38,496 nt of DNA from Alphaproteobacteria bacterium (GCA_009908505.1 JAAAPD010000063.1:1-38496); one strand, 5' to 3'. Shown: positions 9,769-22,015, counted from the first letter of the stretch. Numbers and translations: made by a program. Notes: a model not told the origin generated them from the letters alone.

Positions 9769-10167
9769 TCAAAGCCAGTCGCGAAGGATCGGGATCAGCG
9801 GGATATCGGCGGGCGGCATCGGATACTCACGCAGCGCATTGGTGCGCACCCATCTCAACGTCTGACCTTCTTTGCCCTGCGGCACGCCTTCCCATTTGCG
9901 ACAGGCAAAGAGCGGCATGAGAAGGTGGAAATCCTCGTAGCTGTGGCTGGCGAAGGTCAAGGGCGCAAGGCAAGAAGACCATGTGTCGATGCCCAGCTCC
10001 TCGTGCAACTCGCGGATCAGGGCCACCTCGGGCGTTTCGCTTGGCTCGACCTTGCCGCCGGGAAACTCCCACATGCCGGCCATGGATTTGCCTTCGGGAC
10101 GCTGCGCCAAAAGCACGCGACCATCGACATCCACAAGCGCGACGGCGCTGACAAGAACCGTTTTCAC
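9769..10167 (-). CDS. mutT: NUDIX hydrolase, MutT type (8-oxo-dGTP diphosphatase)
   Basis: The 132-residue protein carries a complete Nudix box, GX5EX7REUXEEXGU (GGKVEPSETPEVALIRELHEELGI in part: GGKVEPSE, REL, EELGI, about residues 37-60). The preceding QRPEGKSMAGMWEFPGG is typical of MutT, which removes oxidised guanine nucleotides from the pool. The start codon is GTG at 10165-10167, overlapping the argJ stop (GTGA), so the two genes are probably co-translated. Many Rhodobacterales carry mutT behind argJ. Other Nudix substrates cannot be excluded, but the WEFPGGK context favours MutT. Confidence 0.9.
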   Translation of the reverse strand: MKTVLVSAVALVDVDGRVLLAQRPEGKSMAGMWEFPGGKVEPSETPEVALIRELHEELGIDTWSSCLAPLTFASHSYEDFHLLMPLFACRKWEGVPQGKEGQTLRWVRTNALREYPMPPADIPLIPILRDWL

Positions 10168-11378
10168 GATCGGTAGTCCGCGTTGATCGAGATGTAGTCA
10201 TGGGTCAGGTCGCAGGTCCAAACCGTGGCCATTCCGCCGGCAAGACCCAGATCGACCGAGATCACGATCTCGTCGTTCTTCATGTAGCTGGCGCCCGCCT
10301 CTTCGGAATACCCGGGCGCCACCCAGCCTTTTTCCGCCACCAGCGTGTCACCGAAATGGATCGTGATCAGGTCTCGGTCGGCGCGGGCGCCGCTTTTGCC
10401 GATGGCCATGACAATCCGGCCCCAGTTCGGATCTTCCCCGGCGATCGCCGTCTTGACCAGCGGCGAATTGGCGATGGCAAGGCCCACTTGCCGCGCCTCG
10501 TCGTCGGAGGCCGCACCGCTGATCTGCACCTCGATGAGCTTGCTGGCGCCCTCACCGTCGCGCACGACCTGGTGGGCAAGGTCCAGCATCACGTCATGCA
10601 GTGCCTTGGTGAACCCTGCGCTATCCGTGACATCGACACCTGATGCCCCGGTCGCCGCGCAAAGCAGGGTGTCGGAGGTCGACGTGTCGCTGTCGACGGT
10701 GATGCAGTTGAATGTCTGGTCGGTGAGCGTCCGTAGCAGGGTCTGCAGCTGTTCCCGCCCGATCCTGGCATCGGTGAAGATATAGACCAGCATCGTGGCC
10801 ATGTCCGGCGCGATCATGCCCGACCCCTTGGCGATACCCGCAATGCGGACCGGCTTGCCGCCGATCTCGACTTCGGCCATGGCGCCCTTGGCGAAAGTGT
10901 CCGTCGTCATGATGGCCTGCGCGGCCATCTCGATCCCGTCCGGTTTCAGTCCCTCGGCCAGCTCGGTCAGCTTGGCCAGAACCTTGTCATGGGGCAGCGG
11001 TTCGCCGATGACCCCGGTGGAGCACGTGAACACACGTTCGGGGTCGATTCCGAGCGTTTCGGCAATGCCGGTGCAAACCGCGTTGACCGAAGCCTCGCCC
11101 GCCGCGCCCGTAAAGGCGTTGGCATTTCCCGAGTTGACCAGGAAAGCCGCCCGCCCGGGTCCCGCGCCGCCGATCTTGGCTTCGCAATCAAGAACCGGCG
11201 CTGCGCGGGTTGCACTGCGGGTAAATACCCCCGCGATGGTAGTCCCCTCGGCCAGTTCGGCCAGCATGACATCCGATCGGCCCGCGTAGCGCACACCGGC
11301 CTGGGCGGTGGCGAACCGCGCGCCTTCGATGACCGGAAGGTCGGGAAAGCGCGCGGGCGCCAAGGGGGAAACCTTCAT
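10164..11378 (-). CDS. argJ: Bifunctional ornithine acetyltransferase / N-acetylglutamate synthase ArgJ
   Basis: The 404-residue enzyme transfers the acetyl group from N-acetylornithine to glutamate in the cyclic arginine pathway. The family's autoproteolytic site is clear: KGSGMIAP then DMATML, where Thr195 becomes the new N-terminal nucleophile after cleavage at Ala194-Thr195. VNSGNANAFTG and the C-terminal DPNWGRIVMAIGKSGA are further signatures. ATG 11378 has gagga seven bases upstream, which lies across the end of the preceding gene; the spacing to that stop is only three bases. Gene order parvulin-argJ-mutT on the minus strand suggests one transcript. Confidence 0.96.
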   Translation of the reverse strand: MKVSPLAPARFPDLPVIEGARFATAQAGVRYAGRSDVMLAELAEGTTIAGVFTRSATRAAPVLDCEAKIGGAGPGRAAFLVNSGNANAFTGAAGEASVNAVCTGIAETLGIDPERVFTCSTGVIGEPLPHDKVLAKLTELAEGLKPDGIEMAAQAIMTTDTFAKGAMAEVEIGGKPVRIAGIAKGSGMIAPDMATMLVYIFTDARIGREQLQTLLRTLTDQTFNCITVDSDTSTSDTLLCAATGASGVDVTDSAGFTKALHDVMLDLAHQVVRDGEGASKLIEVQISGAASDDEARQVGLAIANSPLVKTAIAGEDPNWGRIVMAIGKSGARADRDLITIHFGDTLVAEKGWVAPGYSEEAGASYMKNDEIVISVDLGLAGGMATVWTCDLTHDYISINADYRS

Positions 11379-11381
11379 CTA

Positions 11382-12236
11382 TCAGTCCTCGAGAAGATCA
11401 AGATCGCTGATGATCGAAGGATCGAAGGCGCCTTCCTCGGGGCGGTCGATCTCGGCCGTCGTGCCAAGCTCGTCGAGCCGGGATTGAAGGGCCGCCTCCT
11501 GCAGCTGTTGGGTCAGTTCGCCACGCATTTCTTCGAGGCTGGGCGCCTCTTGCATGCGGGTGTCGTTCAGCTTCACGACATGCCAGCCGAACTGGGTCTG
11601 GATGGGTTCGGATACATCGCCCGGTTCCATACCAGTTACCGCCTCTTCAAAGGGGGCGACCATCATGCCGGGACCGAACCAGCCCAGTTCGCCGCCATTG
11701 GGGCCAGACGGCCCGGTAGAGCGTTCCTGCGCGGTCTCGGCGAAATCGGCGCCGTCTTCGATCTGCGCCTTTATTTCGGCGGCTTCTTCCTCGGTCTCTA
11801 CCAGGATATGAGAGGCGTTCCATTCCATCGTATCGCCCATCTCGGCGATCTGCGCGTCATAGGCGGCCTGGATGGCCGCGTCACTGACCGCATTCTGGTA
11901 GATGCCGTCAACGACCTCACCCGCGCGCAACGCGCGCTCCTCGTTGGCCAGCGCGACCATCAAGCGGCTGGGGACCTCTTCCAGCGTATCGGCCAACAAT
12001 TGCTGCTGGATCAGCTGATCAAGGATGCCGGTAAACAGCACCTCGTCGGGCAGTTCCTGGTATTGCTGTGGCAACTGCGCCTTGGTGATGATCATTTCGC
12101 CGAGTGTGATATCGGTTCCGTTGACCGTGGCCACGACCGTATCGGCCGCCGCATCGCCATTGTCCTGAGCCATCGCGACCCCGGCGGGCAGCGCGAGGCC
12201 AGCAACGAGCGCGGCGATCCTGAGGCTATTATACAT
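11382..12236 (-). CDS. Periplasmic peptidyl-prolyl isomerase, parvulin (PpiC/PrsA/SurA-like)
   Basis: The 284-residue protein has a Sec signal peptide (about 1-23, cleavage after AMA). A SurA-N-like helical chaperone region follows, then one parvulin domain (about 140-222) with ASHILV, GGELGWFGPGMM, and FGWHVVKL. It should catalyse prolyl isomerisation and help fold exported proteins in the periplasm. The acidic C-terminus ends in DLDLLED. I start at ATG 12236 rather than further upstream because a signal peptide begins there and aaggacgg lies about seven bases upstream. It is divergent from secA, a functionally fitting neighbour, and leads argJ and mutT. Confidence 0.92.
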   Translation of the reverse strand: MYNSLRIAALVAGLALPAGVAMAQDNGDAAADTVVATVNGTDITLGEMIITKAQLPQQYQELPDEVLFTGILDQLIQQQLLADTLEEVPSRLMVALANEERALRAGEVVDGIYQNAVSDAAIQAAYDAQIAEMGDTMEWNASHILVETEEEAAEIKAQIEDGADFAETAQERSTGPSGPNGGELGWFGPGMMVAPFEEAVTGMEPGDVSEPIQTQFGWHVVKLNDTRMQEAPSLEEMRGELTQQLQEAALQSRLDELGTTAEIDRPEEGAFDPSIISDLDLLED

Positions 12237-12275
12237 GATGTTTCCGTCCTTTACCTGCCGCGTCGGCGCGCGGCG

Positions 12276-12304
12276 TTGACACCTGTTTGGCGGCCCCTTA
12301 CATC
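12276..12304 (+). promoter_or_regulatory. Candidate sigma-70 promoter of secA
   Basis: A perfect TTGACA (12276-12281) is followed after 17 bases by TACATC (12299-12304), which matches the -10 consensus at three positions. The start would be near 12311, giving a leader of about 115 bases with two hairpins. Confidence 0.45.
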
Positions 12305-12321
12305 GCCCTAAGGTCCCGAGG

Positions 12322-12367
12322 GGGGCCGGTCTTGGCCCCGAACTTAGGTGGCGTGCCGGTCGGGCAC
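12322..12367 (+). promoter_or_regulatory. Two hairpins in the secA leader
   Basis: Stem 1 is ggggcc (12322-12327) with ggcccc (12334-12339), loop ggtctt. Stem 2 is gtgcc (12353-12357) with ggcac (12363-12367), loop ggtcg. Neither has a T run. They may be structural or regulatory in the leader RNA; no known riboswitch is recognised. Confidence 0.4.
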
Positions 12368-12424
12368 AACCAACCTCCTCATTCTTTGATGACTGGAAGG
12401 CCTGGAACAGGCCGCGGAGAGAAT

Positions 12425-15148
<2,724 letters not shown>

Positions 15149-15264
15149 CGGCCCGGCATATTACTGCCCTATTTCCGACGCCAAGAATCCCCGGTTGAGC
15201 CATTCTGAGGCCACCGGGCACGGACAGTCTGTTTCCCGAATGCAAGGTGGGAAGGAGACAAACG

Positions 15265-16398
15265 ATGTCCCGCGTCAAACAGATCGCGATGGCTGCCGGC
15301 ACGTTCAGCGTGGCGCTCGGTATCGGCTTCGTGATGCAGAACGGCGATGTTCTGGCCAGTCGCTTCGGGGCGGACCCGGTCGAAGCGGAATCCACGCCAA
15401 TCGCCCCGGATGTTGCACCGGTCGGACAGGCCGCAACCGTCGAACCGGTTGCTCCAACGCCGCAAGAGCCGCAGGCGTCCGAACCCGCCGAGGTCCTGAC
15501 CGAAGCAACGTTCAGCGCGGGCCCGACCGCCCCCGAAGATGGCCCCAGTCTGGCAGCGCCCCAAGGCGCACCGGCAGACCTCGCCGCCGCTGTTTCCTTG
15601 CCGCAAGCCGCGAGGCCGCCCGAACCGGCGGCGCCTCCGGTCGAATTGGCGGCGGTCGAATCGGACGATTCCCCAGCCGTTCCGCTGGCCGAGACCCAGC
15701 CTGAACCGCAAACCGCGCAAAGCTGCGACATCGGGATGGACGGTGCCGCCGTTGAAGCGGCCATGGTGGCGCTGGAGGTCACTGCCCCCTGTCACGCGGG
15801 ATCGCCCTTCGTGTTGCATCATCAGGGTATGATGTTCTCGGCACGCACCGACGACCAGGGCAGCGCGATGGTGGAGGTTCCGGCCCTGGCTGAAGTCGCC
15901 GTTTTCATCGCCGCCTTTCCCGATGGCGAAGGTAGCGTTTCCACCGTGACCGTGCCGGATTTCGCAGATTACGATCGTGCGGTCCTGCAATGGCAGGGGG
16001 AAACTGGCGTGATGCTGAGCGCCTATGAATTCGGCGCAGGCTATGGCGATACGGGCCATATTTCGCGGGAAAACGTGGCGGATGTCGACCGGGCGATTGC
16101 CGGTGATGGTGGTTTCCTCGTGCAGCTGGGTGACACATCCGTCGATGAGCCGCTTTTGGCAGAGGTCTATACCTTTCCCTCGGAGCAGCATGACAATGGC
16201 GCCATCCAGTTGATTGCCGAGGCCGAGATCACCCAGGGCAATTGCGGACAGGACATCGCCGCCCAAAGCATCCAGGTCTTTCCGGACGGCAATACCCTGG
16301 CGCTGGACATGGCGGTCCGGATGCCCGACTGCGACGCCGTTGGCGACTATCTGTTCTTGCAAAACATGTTCGAGGACCTGAAACTCGCCTCACGATGA
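15265..16398 (+). CDS. Membrane-anchored Pro/Ala/Glu-rich protein of unknown function
   Basis: This 377-residue protein is not assigned to a known activity. Residues 1-27 hold a hydrophobic segment (QIAMAAGTFSVALGIGFVM) that could be an anchor or uncleaved signal. Residues 30-150 are Pro/Ala/Glu-rich and probably disordered. The C-terminal part (about 153-377) looks folded and has four cysteines: CDIGMDG, APCHAG, GNCGQD and PDCDAVG. The start has aaggag seven bases upstream. Its TGA overlaps the ATG of the next gene (ATGA), so the two products are likely made together and may work together at the envelope. It lies 116 bases behind secA. The cysteine pairs suggest disulfides in the periplasm (inference). 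Confidence 0.8.
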   Translation: MSRVKQIAMAAGTFSVALGIGFVMQNGDVLASRFGADPVEAESTPIAPDVAPVGQAATVEPVAPTPQEPQASEPAEVLTEATFSAGPTAPEDGPSLAAPQGAPADLAAAVSLPQAARPPEPAAPPVELAAVESDDSPAVPLAETQPEPQTAQSCDIGMDGAAVEAAMVALEVTAPCHAGSPFVLHHQGMMFSARTDDQGSAMVEVPALAEVAVFIAAFPDGEGSVSTVTVPDFADYDRAVLQWQGETGVMLSAYEFGAGYGDTGHISRENVADVDRAIAGDGGFLVQLGDTSVDEPLLAEVYTFPSEQHDNGAIQLIAEAEITQGNCGQDIAAQSIQVFPDGNTLALDMAVRMPDCDAVGDYLFLQNMFEDLKLASR

Positions 16399-17891
16399 TG
16401 TGGCGCCTGGGTCGAGAGACATGCGGATTATCAAGAAGTGCGGCGATCTTCGCCGCATTTTTCTGTTTCCTGCCTGCGACCCTGACAGCAGACATGATCA
16501 CGCTTCAGTCACCGGACGGTGGCGTCCATGTGACCGGTCACTACCTTGCACATGACGGCGAGCTTGTAACCCTCGCGACAGAGTCGGGCCCGGTTTCCGT
16601 GCGGGCGGGTGGACTGTCCTGCCTCGGGGTGGATTGCCCTGTTCAGGGCGATGCACCGGTTCTTCGCGTTGCCGCGCAGGGCAAGGCGGCGCAGTTGCTG
16701 GTTCCGGCGCTTGTCGAGGCCTACGGGCGCGATACGGGGAACCGGCTGACCTATGATCTTTGGTCAACTTCGGCACAAATGGCCTTTGATGGCCTGCCTG
16801 ACCGGCCTTTTGACCTTTTTTTGTCGCCACGTCCGCTCTCGGTTGCCGAACTGGATCTTGCGAATGACAACGGCCTGGGTGCGCTGGACAGTTCGCGCCA
16901 GGGACAGATCCTTGCCATGGACGCCCTGGTGCCGGCTGTTGGCGCCTCCCGGGGCCATGAAACCATCCATTTTCCCCGCCTGATCGCCGCGATTTCCGGG
17001 GACGGGGCTGTTTGGCCGGACAGTGTTGCGCCGATCCGGTTGCACCTGCTGGACTCGACCGGGCCGGACCTGACCTGGCTGTTTCCCGAGGCCAACGCGA
17101 CCGCAACGGGCGTGACGCTGCACGCGACACCTGAAAGCCTGTCCAGCGCCTTGGAGTCGGACGACACTGCCCTCGCCCTTATTCCCCTGTCACGTGCGGG
17201 CCCGTGGCGGCGGCTTTCTCTGACCGGCCGCTGCGGTTTGCGATCGGATGCAAGCCAGCGCAGCATCAAGACCGAAGACTATCCGCTGACCTTTCCGGTC
17301 TATCTGTATTTTCCGCCTTGGCGCGCGCACCCCGATATCAAAGCCTTCCTTGACTGGCTGCGCAGCGAACGGGCGCAATTAGTCGTGCGGCGAGCCGGCC
17401 TAGTGGATCTTGCCGGTGTGCCGATCCCGATCCAGCAACAAGGCCGTCGAATTGCCAATGCCGTTCGCATGGCAGGCCCCGATGTTCCCTTGGCCGAACT
17501 TCAGCGTCTTATGCGCATGATGGAACGACACACCCGCATCTCGATCACCTTTCGGTTCGACCGCGGGTCGACTCGCCTGAATGCGCCATCCCGGTCGCAT
17601 CTTCTCATGCTGGCCCAAGCGATGCGCGATGGCAGATATAATGGCCGCGATATCGTCTTGGTCGGGTTCAGTGATGGTCGTGGACCTGCCGACGCCAACC
17701 GCGACCTTGCCGCGGCCCGGGCGGAAGCGGTGAAAGAGGATCTTTTGGCCGCGCTGGGGGGCGCCTTGCCCTTCAATGTCGGGCTGGAAACGGATGCCTT
17801 CGGCGAAGCGATGCCGCTTGCCTGCGACGAGACCGCGCCGGGGCAACAAGCGAACCGTCGTGTTGAAATGTGGGTCCGGAACCGCCTCTGA
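16395..17891 (+). CDS. Periplasmic PstS-like binding domain fused to an OmpA C-terminal domain
   Basis: The 498-residue protein starts with a signal peptide (AAIFAAFFCFLPATLTA). A short domain follows (about 35-80), then a type-II periplasmic-binding-protein-like domain resembling PstS (about 85-340; LRVAAQGKAAQLLVPALVEA, FDLFLSPRPL). The last 120 residues are an OmpA-like peptidoglycan-binding domain ([47 protein letters not shown]). The protein probably sits in the periplasm, tethered to the cell wall, and senses or carries a small anion-like ligand; no ABC transporter genes are nearby. Two ATGs (16395, 16398) are possible; the first overlaps the upstream stop. The convergent radC gene ends seven bases downstream. 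Confidence 0.85.
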   Translation: MMWRLGRETCGLSRSAAIFAAFFCFLPATLTADMITLQSPDGGVHVTGHYLAHDGELVTLATESGPVSVRAGGLSCLGVDCPVQGDAPVLRVAAQGKAAQLLVPALVEAYGRDTGNRLTYDLWSTSAQMAFDGLPDRPFDLFLSPRPLSVAELDLANDNGLGALDSSRQGQILAMDALVPAVGASRGHETIHFPRLIAAISGDGAVWPDSVAPIRLHLLDSTGPDLTWLFPEANATATGVTLHATPESLSSALESDDTALALIPLSRAGPWRRLSLTGRCGLRSDASQRSIKTEDYPLTFPVYLYFPPWRAHPDIKAFLDWLRSERAQLVVRRAGLVDLAGVPIPIQQQGRRIANAVRMAGPDVPLAELQRLMRMMERHTRISITFRFDRGSTRLNAPSRSHLLMLAQAMRDGRYNGRDIVLVGFSDGRGPADANRDLAAARAEAVKEDLLAALGGALPFNVGLETDAFGEAMPLACDETAPGQQANRRVEMWVRNRL

Positions 17892-17897
17892 TGCGGT

Positions 17898-18686
17898 CTA
17901 GATCAATCCTTCGGACCGAAAGCTCAACTCGCGCGAGCGACCGATGACGAGGTGATCATGCAACGCGATGCCCAGGGCACCGGCCGCGTCGTTGATCTGC
18001 CGGGTCATCTCGATATCGGCCTCGGACGGAGTCGGGTCGCCAGACGGGTGGTTGTGCACAAGGATCAGCGCCGAGGCGTTGAGTTCCAGCGCCCGCTTGA
18101 CCACCTCGCGCGGGTAGACCGGCACGTGGTCCACGGTGCCTTCTCCCTGCGCCTCGTCCCCGATGAGGATGTTTTTGCGATCCAGGAACAGGACGCGGAA
18201 TTGTTCGGTATCGCGATGGGCCATGACCGTGTGACAATAGTCCAGCACCGCGTCCCAGCTGCTGATGATATGGCGTCGCATGACCTTGGCACGGGCCATG
18301 CGATGGGCCAGCGCCTCGATTATCTTGATTTCGGTTGTAACTGCTTGCCCCACGCCCTCGATTCGTTCCAGGCGGTGGGGTGGAGCCGACAGAACGCCGT
18401 TCACATCGCCGAAGGTTTCGATCAGTCGCGAGGCCAGCGGTTTGACATCCTGCCGCGGGATAGCGCGGAACAGGGCAAGCTCCAGCAATTCGTAGTCCGG
18501 CATCGCCGCCGCGCCGCCACTGCGGAACCTGTCGCGCAGGCGTTTGCGATGATCGGCTAGGTACGAGGGCAGTTTTCCGCCCCTGGACGGGTTTACTGGA
18601 GTGATCGCCTGCACCTCGTCATCCGCCAGTAGGTCAGGCTGGAACACGGGCATCGGGGCTTCGGAAAAGGCGTGCTGCTTGGACAT
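17898..18686 (-). CDS. radC: RadC family protein (JAB/MPN+ domain)
   Basis: The 262-residue protein has the RadC layout: an N-terminal helix-hairpin-helix region (LERIEGVGQAVTTEIK, about 106-121) and a C-terminal JAB1/MPN-like metal site (HNHPSGDPTPSEAD, His211, His213 and Asp224). The fold suggests a metal-dependent hydrolase. The historical name 'DNA repair protein RadC' rests on an E. coli allele later shown to lie in recG, so the true role is unsettled. A 40-residue N-terminal extension is present, rich in Pro and acidic residues. It lies after dnaJ on the same strand with 45 bases between, and is convergent with the OmpA fusion gene. Confidence 0.92.
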   Translation of the reverse strand: MSKQHAFSEAPMPVFQPDLLADDEVQAITPVNPSRGGKLPSYLADHRKRLRDRFRSGGAAAMPDYELLELALFRAIPRQDVKPLASRLIETFGDVNGVLSAPPHRLERIEGVGQAVTTEIKIIEALAHRMARAKVMRRHIISSWDAVLDYCHTVMAHRDTEQFRVLFLDRKNILIGDEAQGEGTVDHVPVYPREVVKRALELNASALILVHNHPSGDPTPSEADIEMTRQINDAAGALGIALHDHLVIGRSRELSFRSEGLI

Positions 18687-18731
18687 GCACCCAGACTTGC
18701 CCCGATTCCCTTACTGTGGCGTTAATGGCGA

Positions 18732-19889
18732 TTAACCCTTCATCGATTCCCAGAAATTCTTGACCGACTTGAAGAAGTTCGAGCTTTGAGGGTTGTTGTC
18801 CTCGGCCAGCTTTTCGAATTCCTTCAGCAGGTCTTTCTGCTTGGCTGTCAGGTTCACCGGTGTTTCGACCGCCAATTCGATGAACATGTCTCCGGGCCCG
18901 CCGGAGCGAAGCGCTGGCATGCCCTTGGCCCGAAGGCGCATCTGGCGGCCGGACTGGCTGCCGGCCGGGATCTTTACGCGGCTACGGCCGCCATCGATCG
19001 TCGGCACCTCGATATCGCCACCCAGCGCGGCGGTGGTCATCGAGACAGGCACTCGACAGAACAGGTGGTTGCCTTCGCGTTCGAACAGTTCGTGTTCGCG
19101 CACTTCGATGAAGACGTAGAGATCGCCGGCCGGCCCGCCGCGCATCCCGGCCTCGCCCTCGCCGGCATGGCGAATGCGGGTGCCGGTTTCCACGCCGGGC
19201 GGAATGTTGACGGTGATCTGCTTTTCCTTCTCGACGCGGCCAGCGCCGTGGCATGTCTTGCACGGGTTCTTGATGGTCTGACCCATCCCGTTGCAGGTCG
19301 GGCAGGTTCGTTCAACGGTGAAGAAGCCCTGCTGCGCGCGCACCTTGCCCATCCCGGAACAGGTCGGGCAGGTCACCGGTTCGCTACCACCTTCGGCGCC
19401 CGAGCCATCGCAGCTGGTGCATTGCACCGAGGTCGGCACGGTGATCGACTTCTGGGTGCCGGTATAGGCCTCTTCCAGCGTGACACGCATGTTGTAGCGC
19501 AGGTCGCTGCCGCGCGCCGCGCGTGACCTGCCGCCGCCGCCTCCGCGGCCGCCCATGAAATCGCCGAACAGGTCGTCGAACACATCGGAAAAGGCGCTGG
19601 CGAAATCGCCCTGGCCTTGGAACCCGCCACCGGGGCGACCGCCGCCACCTCCGCCCATGCCGTTTTCGAACGCGGCGTGGCCAAAGCGGTCATATGCCGC
19701 CTTTTTCTCGGGATCCTTCAGAACGTCGTAGGCTTCGCCCGCTTCCTTGAACTGTTGTTCGGCCTCGGGGTTGTCGGTGTTCCGGTCCGGGTGCAGTTCC
19801 TTGGCCTTCTTGCGATAGGCCTTCTTGATATCGTCGGCGCTGGCGCCCTTGGAGACCCCGAGAACCTCGTAGTAGTCACGTTTGGACAT
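18732..19889 (-). CDS. dnaJ: Chaperone DnaJ (Hsp40)
   Basis: The 385-residue co-chaperone stimulates DnaK ATPase. It has a J domain (1-70) with the HPD motif at residues 33-35, a Gly/Phe-rich region with GGGGG runs, and a zinc domain with four CXXCXGXG motifs ([32 protein letters not shown]). The substrate-binding C-terminal domains follow. I start at ATG 19889 ([11 protein letters not shown]), with aaaggggg upstream; a longer frame to 19916 has no such support. dnaJ lies 72 bases behind dnaK, with a stable hairpin between them. Confidence 0.97.
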   Translation of the reverse strand: MSKRDYYEVLGVSKGASADDIKKAYRKKAKELHPDRNTDNPEAEQQFKEAGEAYDVLKDPEKKAAYDRFGHAAFENGMGGGGGGRPGGGFQGQGDFASAFSDVFDDLFGDFMGGRGGGGGRSRAARGSDLRYNMRVTLEEAYTGTQKSITVPTSVQCTSCDGSGAEGGSEPVTCPTCSGMGKVRAQQGFFTVERTCPTCNGMGQTIKNPCKTCHGAGRVEKEKQITVNIPPGVETGTRIRHAGEGEAGMRGGPAGDLYVFIEVREHELFEREGNHLFCRVPVSMTTAALGGDIEVPTIDGGRSRVKIPAGSQSGRQMRLRAKGMPALRSGGPGDMFIELAVETPVNLTAKQKDLLKEFEKLAEDNNPQSSNFFKSVKNFWESMKG

Positions 19890-19916
19890 GAGCGTTTCCC
19901 CCTTTGGGTCGCACAA

Positions 19917-19944
19917 GACCGGCCCGGCATCGGCGGGACCGGTC
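19917..19944 (-). promoter_or_regulatory. Stable hairpin in the dnaK-dnaJ spacer
   Basis: Ten base pairs (19917-19926 with 19934-19944) with one bulged base at 19938 close a 7-nt loop. There is no T run, so it is not a clear terminator. It may slow decay of the upstream dnaK message or lower read-through to dnaJ, giving more DnaK than DnaJ. Confidence 0.5.
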
Positions 19945-19961
19945 CTGCGGCGTCATTTCCC

Positions 19962-21878
19962 TCAGGCGCGCTTGTCGTCGTCGAGGTCTTCAAAGTCGGC
20001 ATCGACGATGTCGTCGTCGGCGCCGCCCGCGGCCTCTTCGGGGGCCTCGGGATCGGCATCGCCGGCTTCTTCGGCCTGGGCCTTGTAGATCGCCTCACCC
20101 AGTTTCATGGCCGCTTCGGTCACGTTCTGGATGCCGGACTTGATCTTTTCGGCGCTGTCACCTTCCAAGTCGTCCTTGAGCGCGGCAATGGCCAGTTCGA
20201 TCGCCTCGATCGTGGTCGGGTCGACCTTGTCACCATGGTCTTCCATCGACTTCTCTGTCGAATGGATGAGGCTTTCGGCCTGGTTGCGGGCCTCGACCAG
20301 TTCCTTGCGTTCCTTGTCGGCCTCGGCGTTCTCTTCGGCGTCCTTCACCATCTGTTCGATATCCTCGTCGGACAAGCCGCCCGAGGCCTGGATGGTGATT
20401 TTCTGCTCTTTGCCGGTGCCCTTGTCCTTGGCGGACACGTTGACGATGCCGTTGGCGTCGATATCGAAGGTGACTTCGATCTGCGGCATGCCGCGCGGGG
20501 CCGGCGGGATATCCTCGAGGTTGAACTGACCAAGCAGCTTGTTGTCACTGGCCATCTCGCGCTCGCCTTGGAATACGCGGATGGTCACGGCGTTCTGGTT
20601 ATCCTCGGCGGTCGAGAAGACCTGGCTCTTTTTCGTCGGGATCGTCGTGTTGCGGTCGATCAGTCGGGTGAACACGCCGCCCAGGGTCTCGATGCCCAGC
20701 GACAGCGGGGTCACGTCCAGAAGAACCACGTCCTTCACATCACCCTGCAGCACGCCGGCCTGGATCGCGGCGCCCATGGCGACGACTTCGTCCGGATTCA
20801 CACCCTTGTGGGGTTCCTTGCCGAAGAACTTGGTGACTTCCTCGAATACCTTGGGCATCCGGGTCTGGCCACCAACCAACACGACCTCGTCGATATCATC
20901 CGTCGACAGGCCGGCATCCTTGAGCGCGGCCTGGCACGGTTTGATCGAAGCCTTGATCAGGTCGCCAACAAGGCTTTCCAGCTTGGCGCGGGTCAGCTTC
21001 ATTACCATGTGCAGCGGCGTGCCGTCGGACCCCATCGAGATGAACGGCTGGTTGATCTCGGTCTGGCTGGACGAGGACAGCTCGATCTTGGCCTTTTCCG
21101 CCGCCTCTTTGAGGCGTTGCAGGGCCATCTTGTCCTTGGTCAGGTCGACGCTGTGCTCTTTCTTGAACTCGTCGGCCAGGTAATTGACGATTCGCATGTC
21201 GAAGTCTTCACCACCCAGGAACGTGTCGCCGTTGGTGGATTTCACTTCGAACAGGCCGTCGTCGATTTCCAGGATGGTAACGTCGAAGGTGCCGCCGCCG
21301 AGGTCATAGACGGCGATGGTCTTGGTCTCTTTCTTGTCGAGGCCATAGGCCAGCGCTGCGGCGGTCGGCTCGTTGATGATGCGCAGCACTTCAAGGCCCG
21401 CAATCTTGCCGGCATCCTTGGTGGCCTGGCGCTGGGCGTCGTTGAAATAGGCAGGCACGGTGATGACGGCTTGGGTCACTTCCTCGCCCAGGTAGCTTTC
21501 GGCGGTTTCCTTCATCTTCTGCAGGATGAAGGCGGACACCTGGCTGGGGCTGTACTTGTCGCCCTTGGCTTCGACCCAGGCATCGCCGTTGCCGCCGTCG
21601 ATGACCGAGAACGGCATGTTCTTGTTGTCCTTGGCCAGGTCGCTGTCGTCCAGACGCCGCCCGATCAGGCGCTTGACGCCGAAGATGGTGTTTTCGGGGT
21701 TGGTGACGGCCTGACGCTTGGCGGGCTGGCCGACAAGGCGTTCGTCATCCGTGAAGGCAACGATCGAGGGCGTGGTACGCGCCCCTTCCGCGTTTTCGAT
21801 AACGCGCGGCTGGCTGCCATCCATGATGGCAACGCAAGAGTTGGTGGTCCCTAGGTCAATTCCGATGACTTTGGCCAT
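19962..21878 (-). CDS. dnaK: Chaperone DnaK (Hsp70)
   Basis: The 638-residue Hsp70 binds exposed hydrophobic peptides in an ATP-driven cycle with DnaJ and GrpE. The nucleotide-binding domain starts with [14 protein letters not shown] and contains [30 protein letters not shown] and [13 protein letters not shown]. The substrate-binding domain has [14 protein letters not shown]. The lid ends in an acidic tail (DFEDLDDDK). The start has aaaggga upstream. A sigma-32-type promoter lies at 21987-22015. The 745-codon open frame on the opposite strand is a shadow produced by codon bias. Confidence 0.98.
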   Translation of the reverse strand: MAKVIGIDLGTTNSCVAIMDGSQPRVIENAEGARTTPSIVAFTDDERLVGQPAKRQAVTNPENTIFGVKRLIGRRLDDSDLAKDNKNMPFSVIDGGNGDAWVEAKGDKYSPSQVSAFILQKMKETAESYLGEEVTQAVITVPAYFNDAQRQATKDAGKIAGLEVLRIINEPTAAALAYGLDKKETKTIAVYDLGGGTFDVTILEIDDGLFEVKSTNGDTFLGGEDFDMRIVNYLADEFKKEHSVDLTKDKMALQRLKEAAEKAKIELSSSSQTEINQPFISMGSDGTPLHMVMKLTRAKLESLVGDLIKASIKPCQAALKDAGLSTDDIDEVVLVGGQTRMPKVFEEVTKFFGKEPHKGVNPDEVVAMGAAIQAGVLQGDVKDVVLLDVTPLSLGIETLGGVFTRLIDRNTTIPTKKSQVFSTAEDNQNAVTIRVFQGEREMASDNKLLGQFNLEDIPPAPRGMPQIEVTFDIDANGIVNVSAKDKGTGKEQKITIQASGGLSDEDIEQMVKDAEENAEADKERKELVEARNQAESLIHSTEKSMEDHGDKVDPTTIEAIELAIAALKDDLEGDSAEKIKSGIQNVTEAAMKLGEAIYKAQAEEAGDADPEAPEEAAGGADDDIVDADFEDLDDDKRA

Positions 21879-21986
21879 TTTACAAATCCCTTTCTTCAGG
21901 CGGTTTGAGCGGCAGGGGCCCGATGCGGCACCCCGGCCTCATGGATTCTGCTGAACCGGGGTCATCCCCGATCCGGATCACGGCGT

Positions 21987-22015
21987 ATATAGGTAGGGTA
22001 AAAGGGGGCTGCAAG
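21987..22015 (-). promoter_or_regulatory. Sigma-32 (RpoH)-type heat-shock promoter of dnaK
   Basis: On the minus strand CTTG (22012-22015) is followed after 18 bases by CCTATAT (21987-21993). This matches the alphaproteobacterial heat-shock consensus CTTG-N17/18-CYTATNT described for dnaK and groE operons. Transcription would start about 100 bases before the dnaK ATG. The site lies only about 20 bases from the divergent alkB-like start. Confidence 0.75.

Noticed and set aside
15149..15264. Possible hairpin (cccggt/accggg) after secA
   Set aside because: Weak stem, long loop and no T run; no support for a terminator.
19617..21854. 745-codon open frame on the plus strand opposite dnaK and dnaJ
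   Set aside because: It mirrors dnaK codon use, has no family pattern and no ribosome site. Long antisense frames are expected in GC-rich genes.
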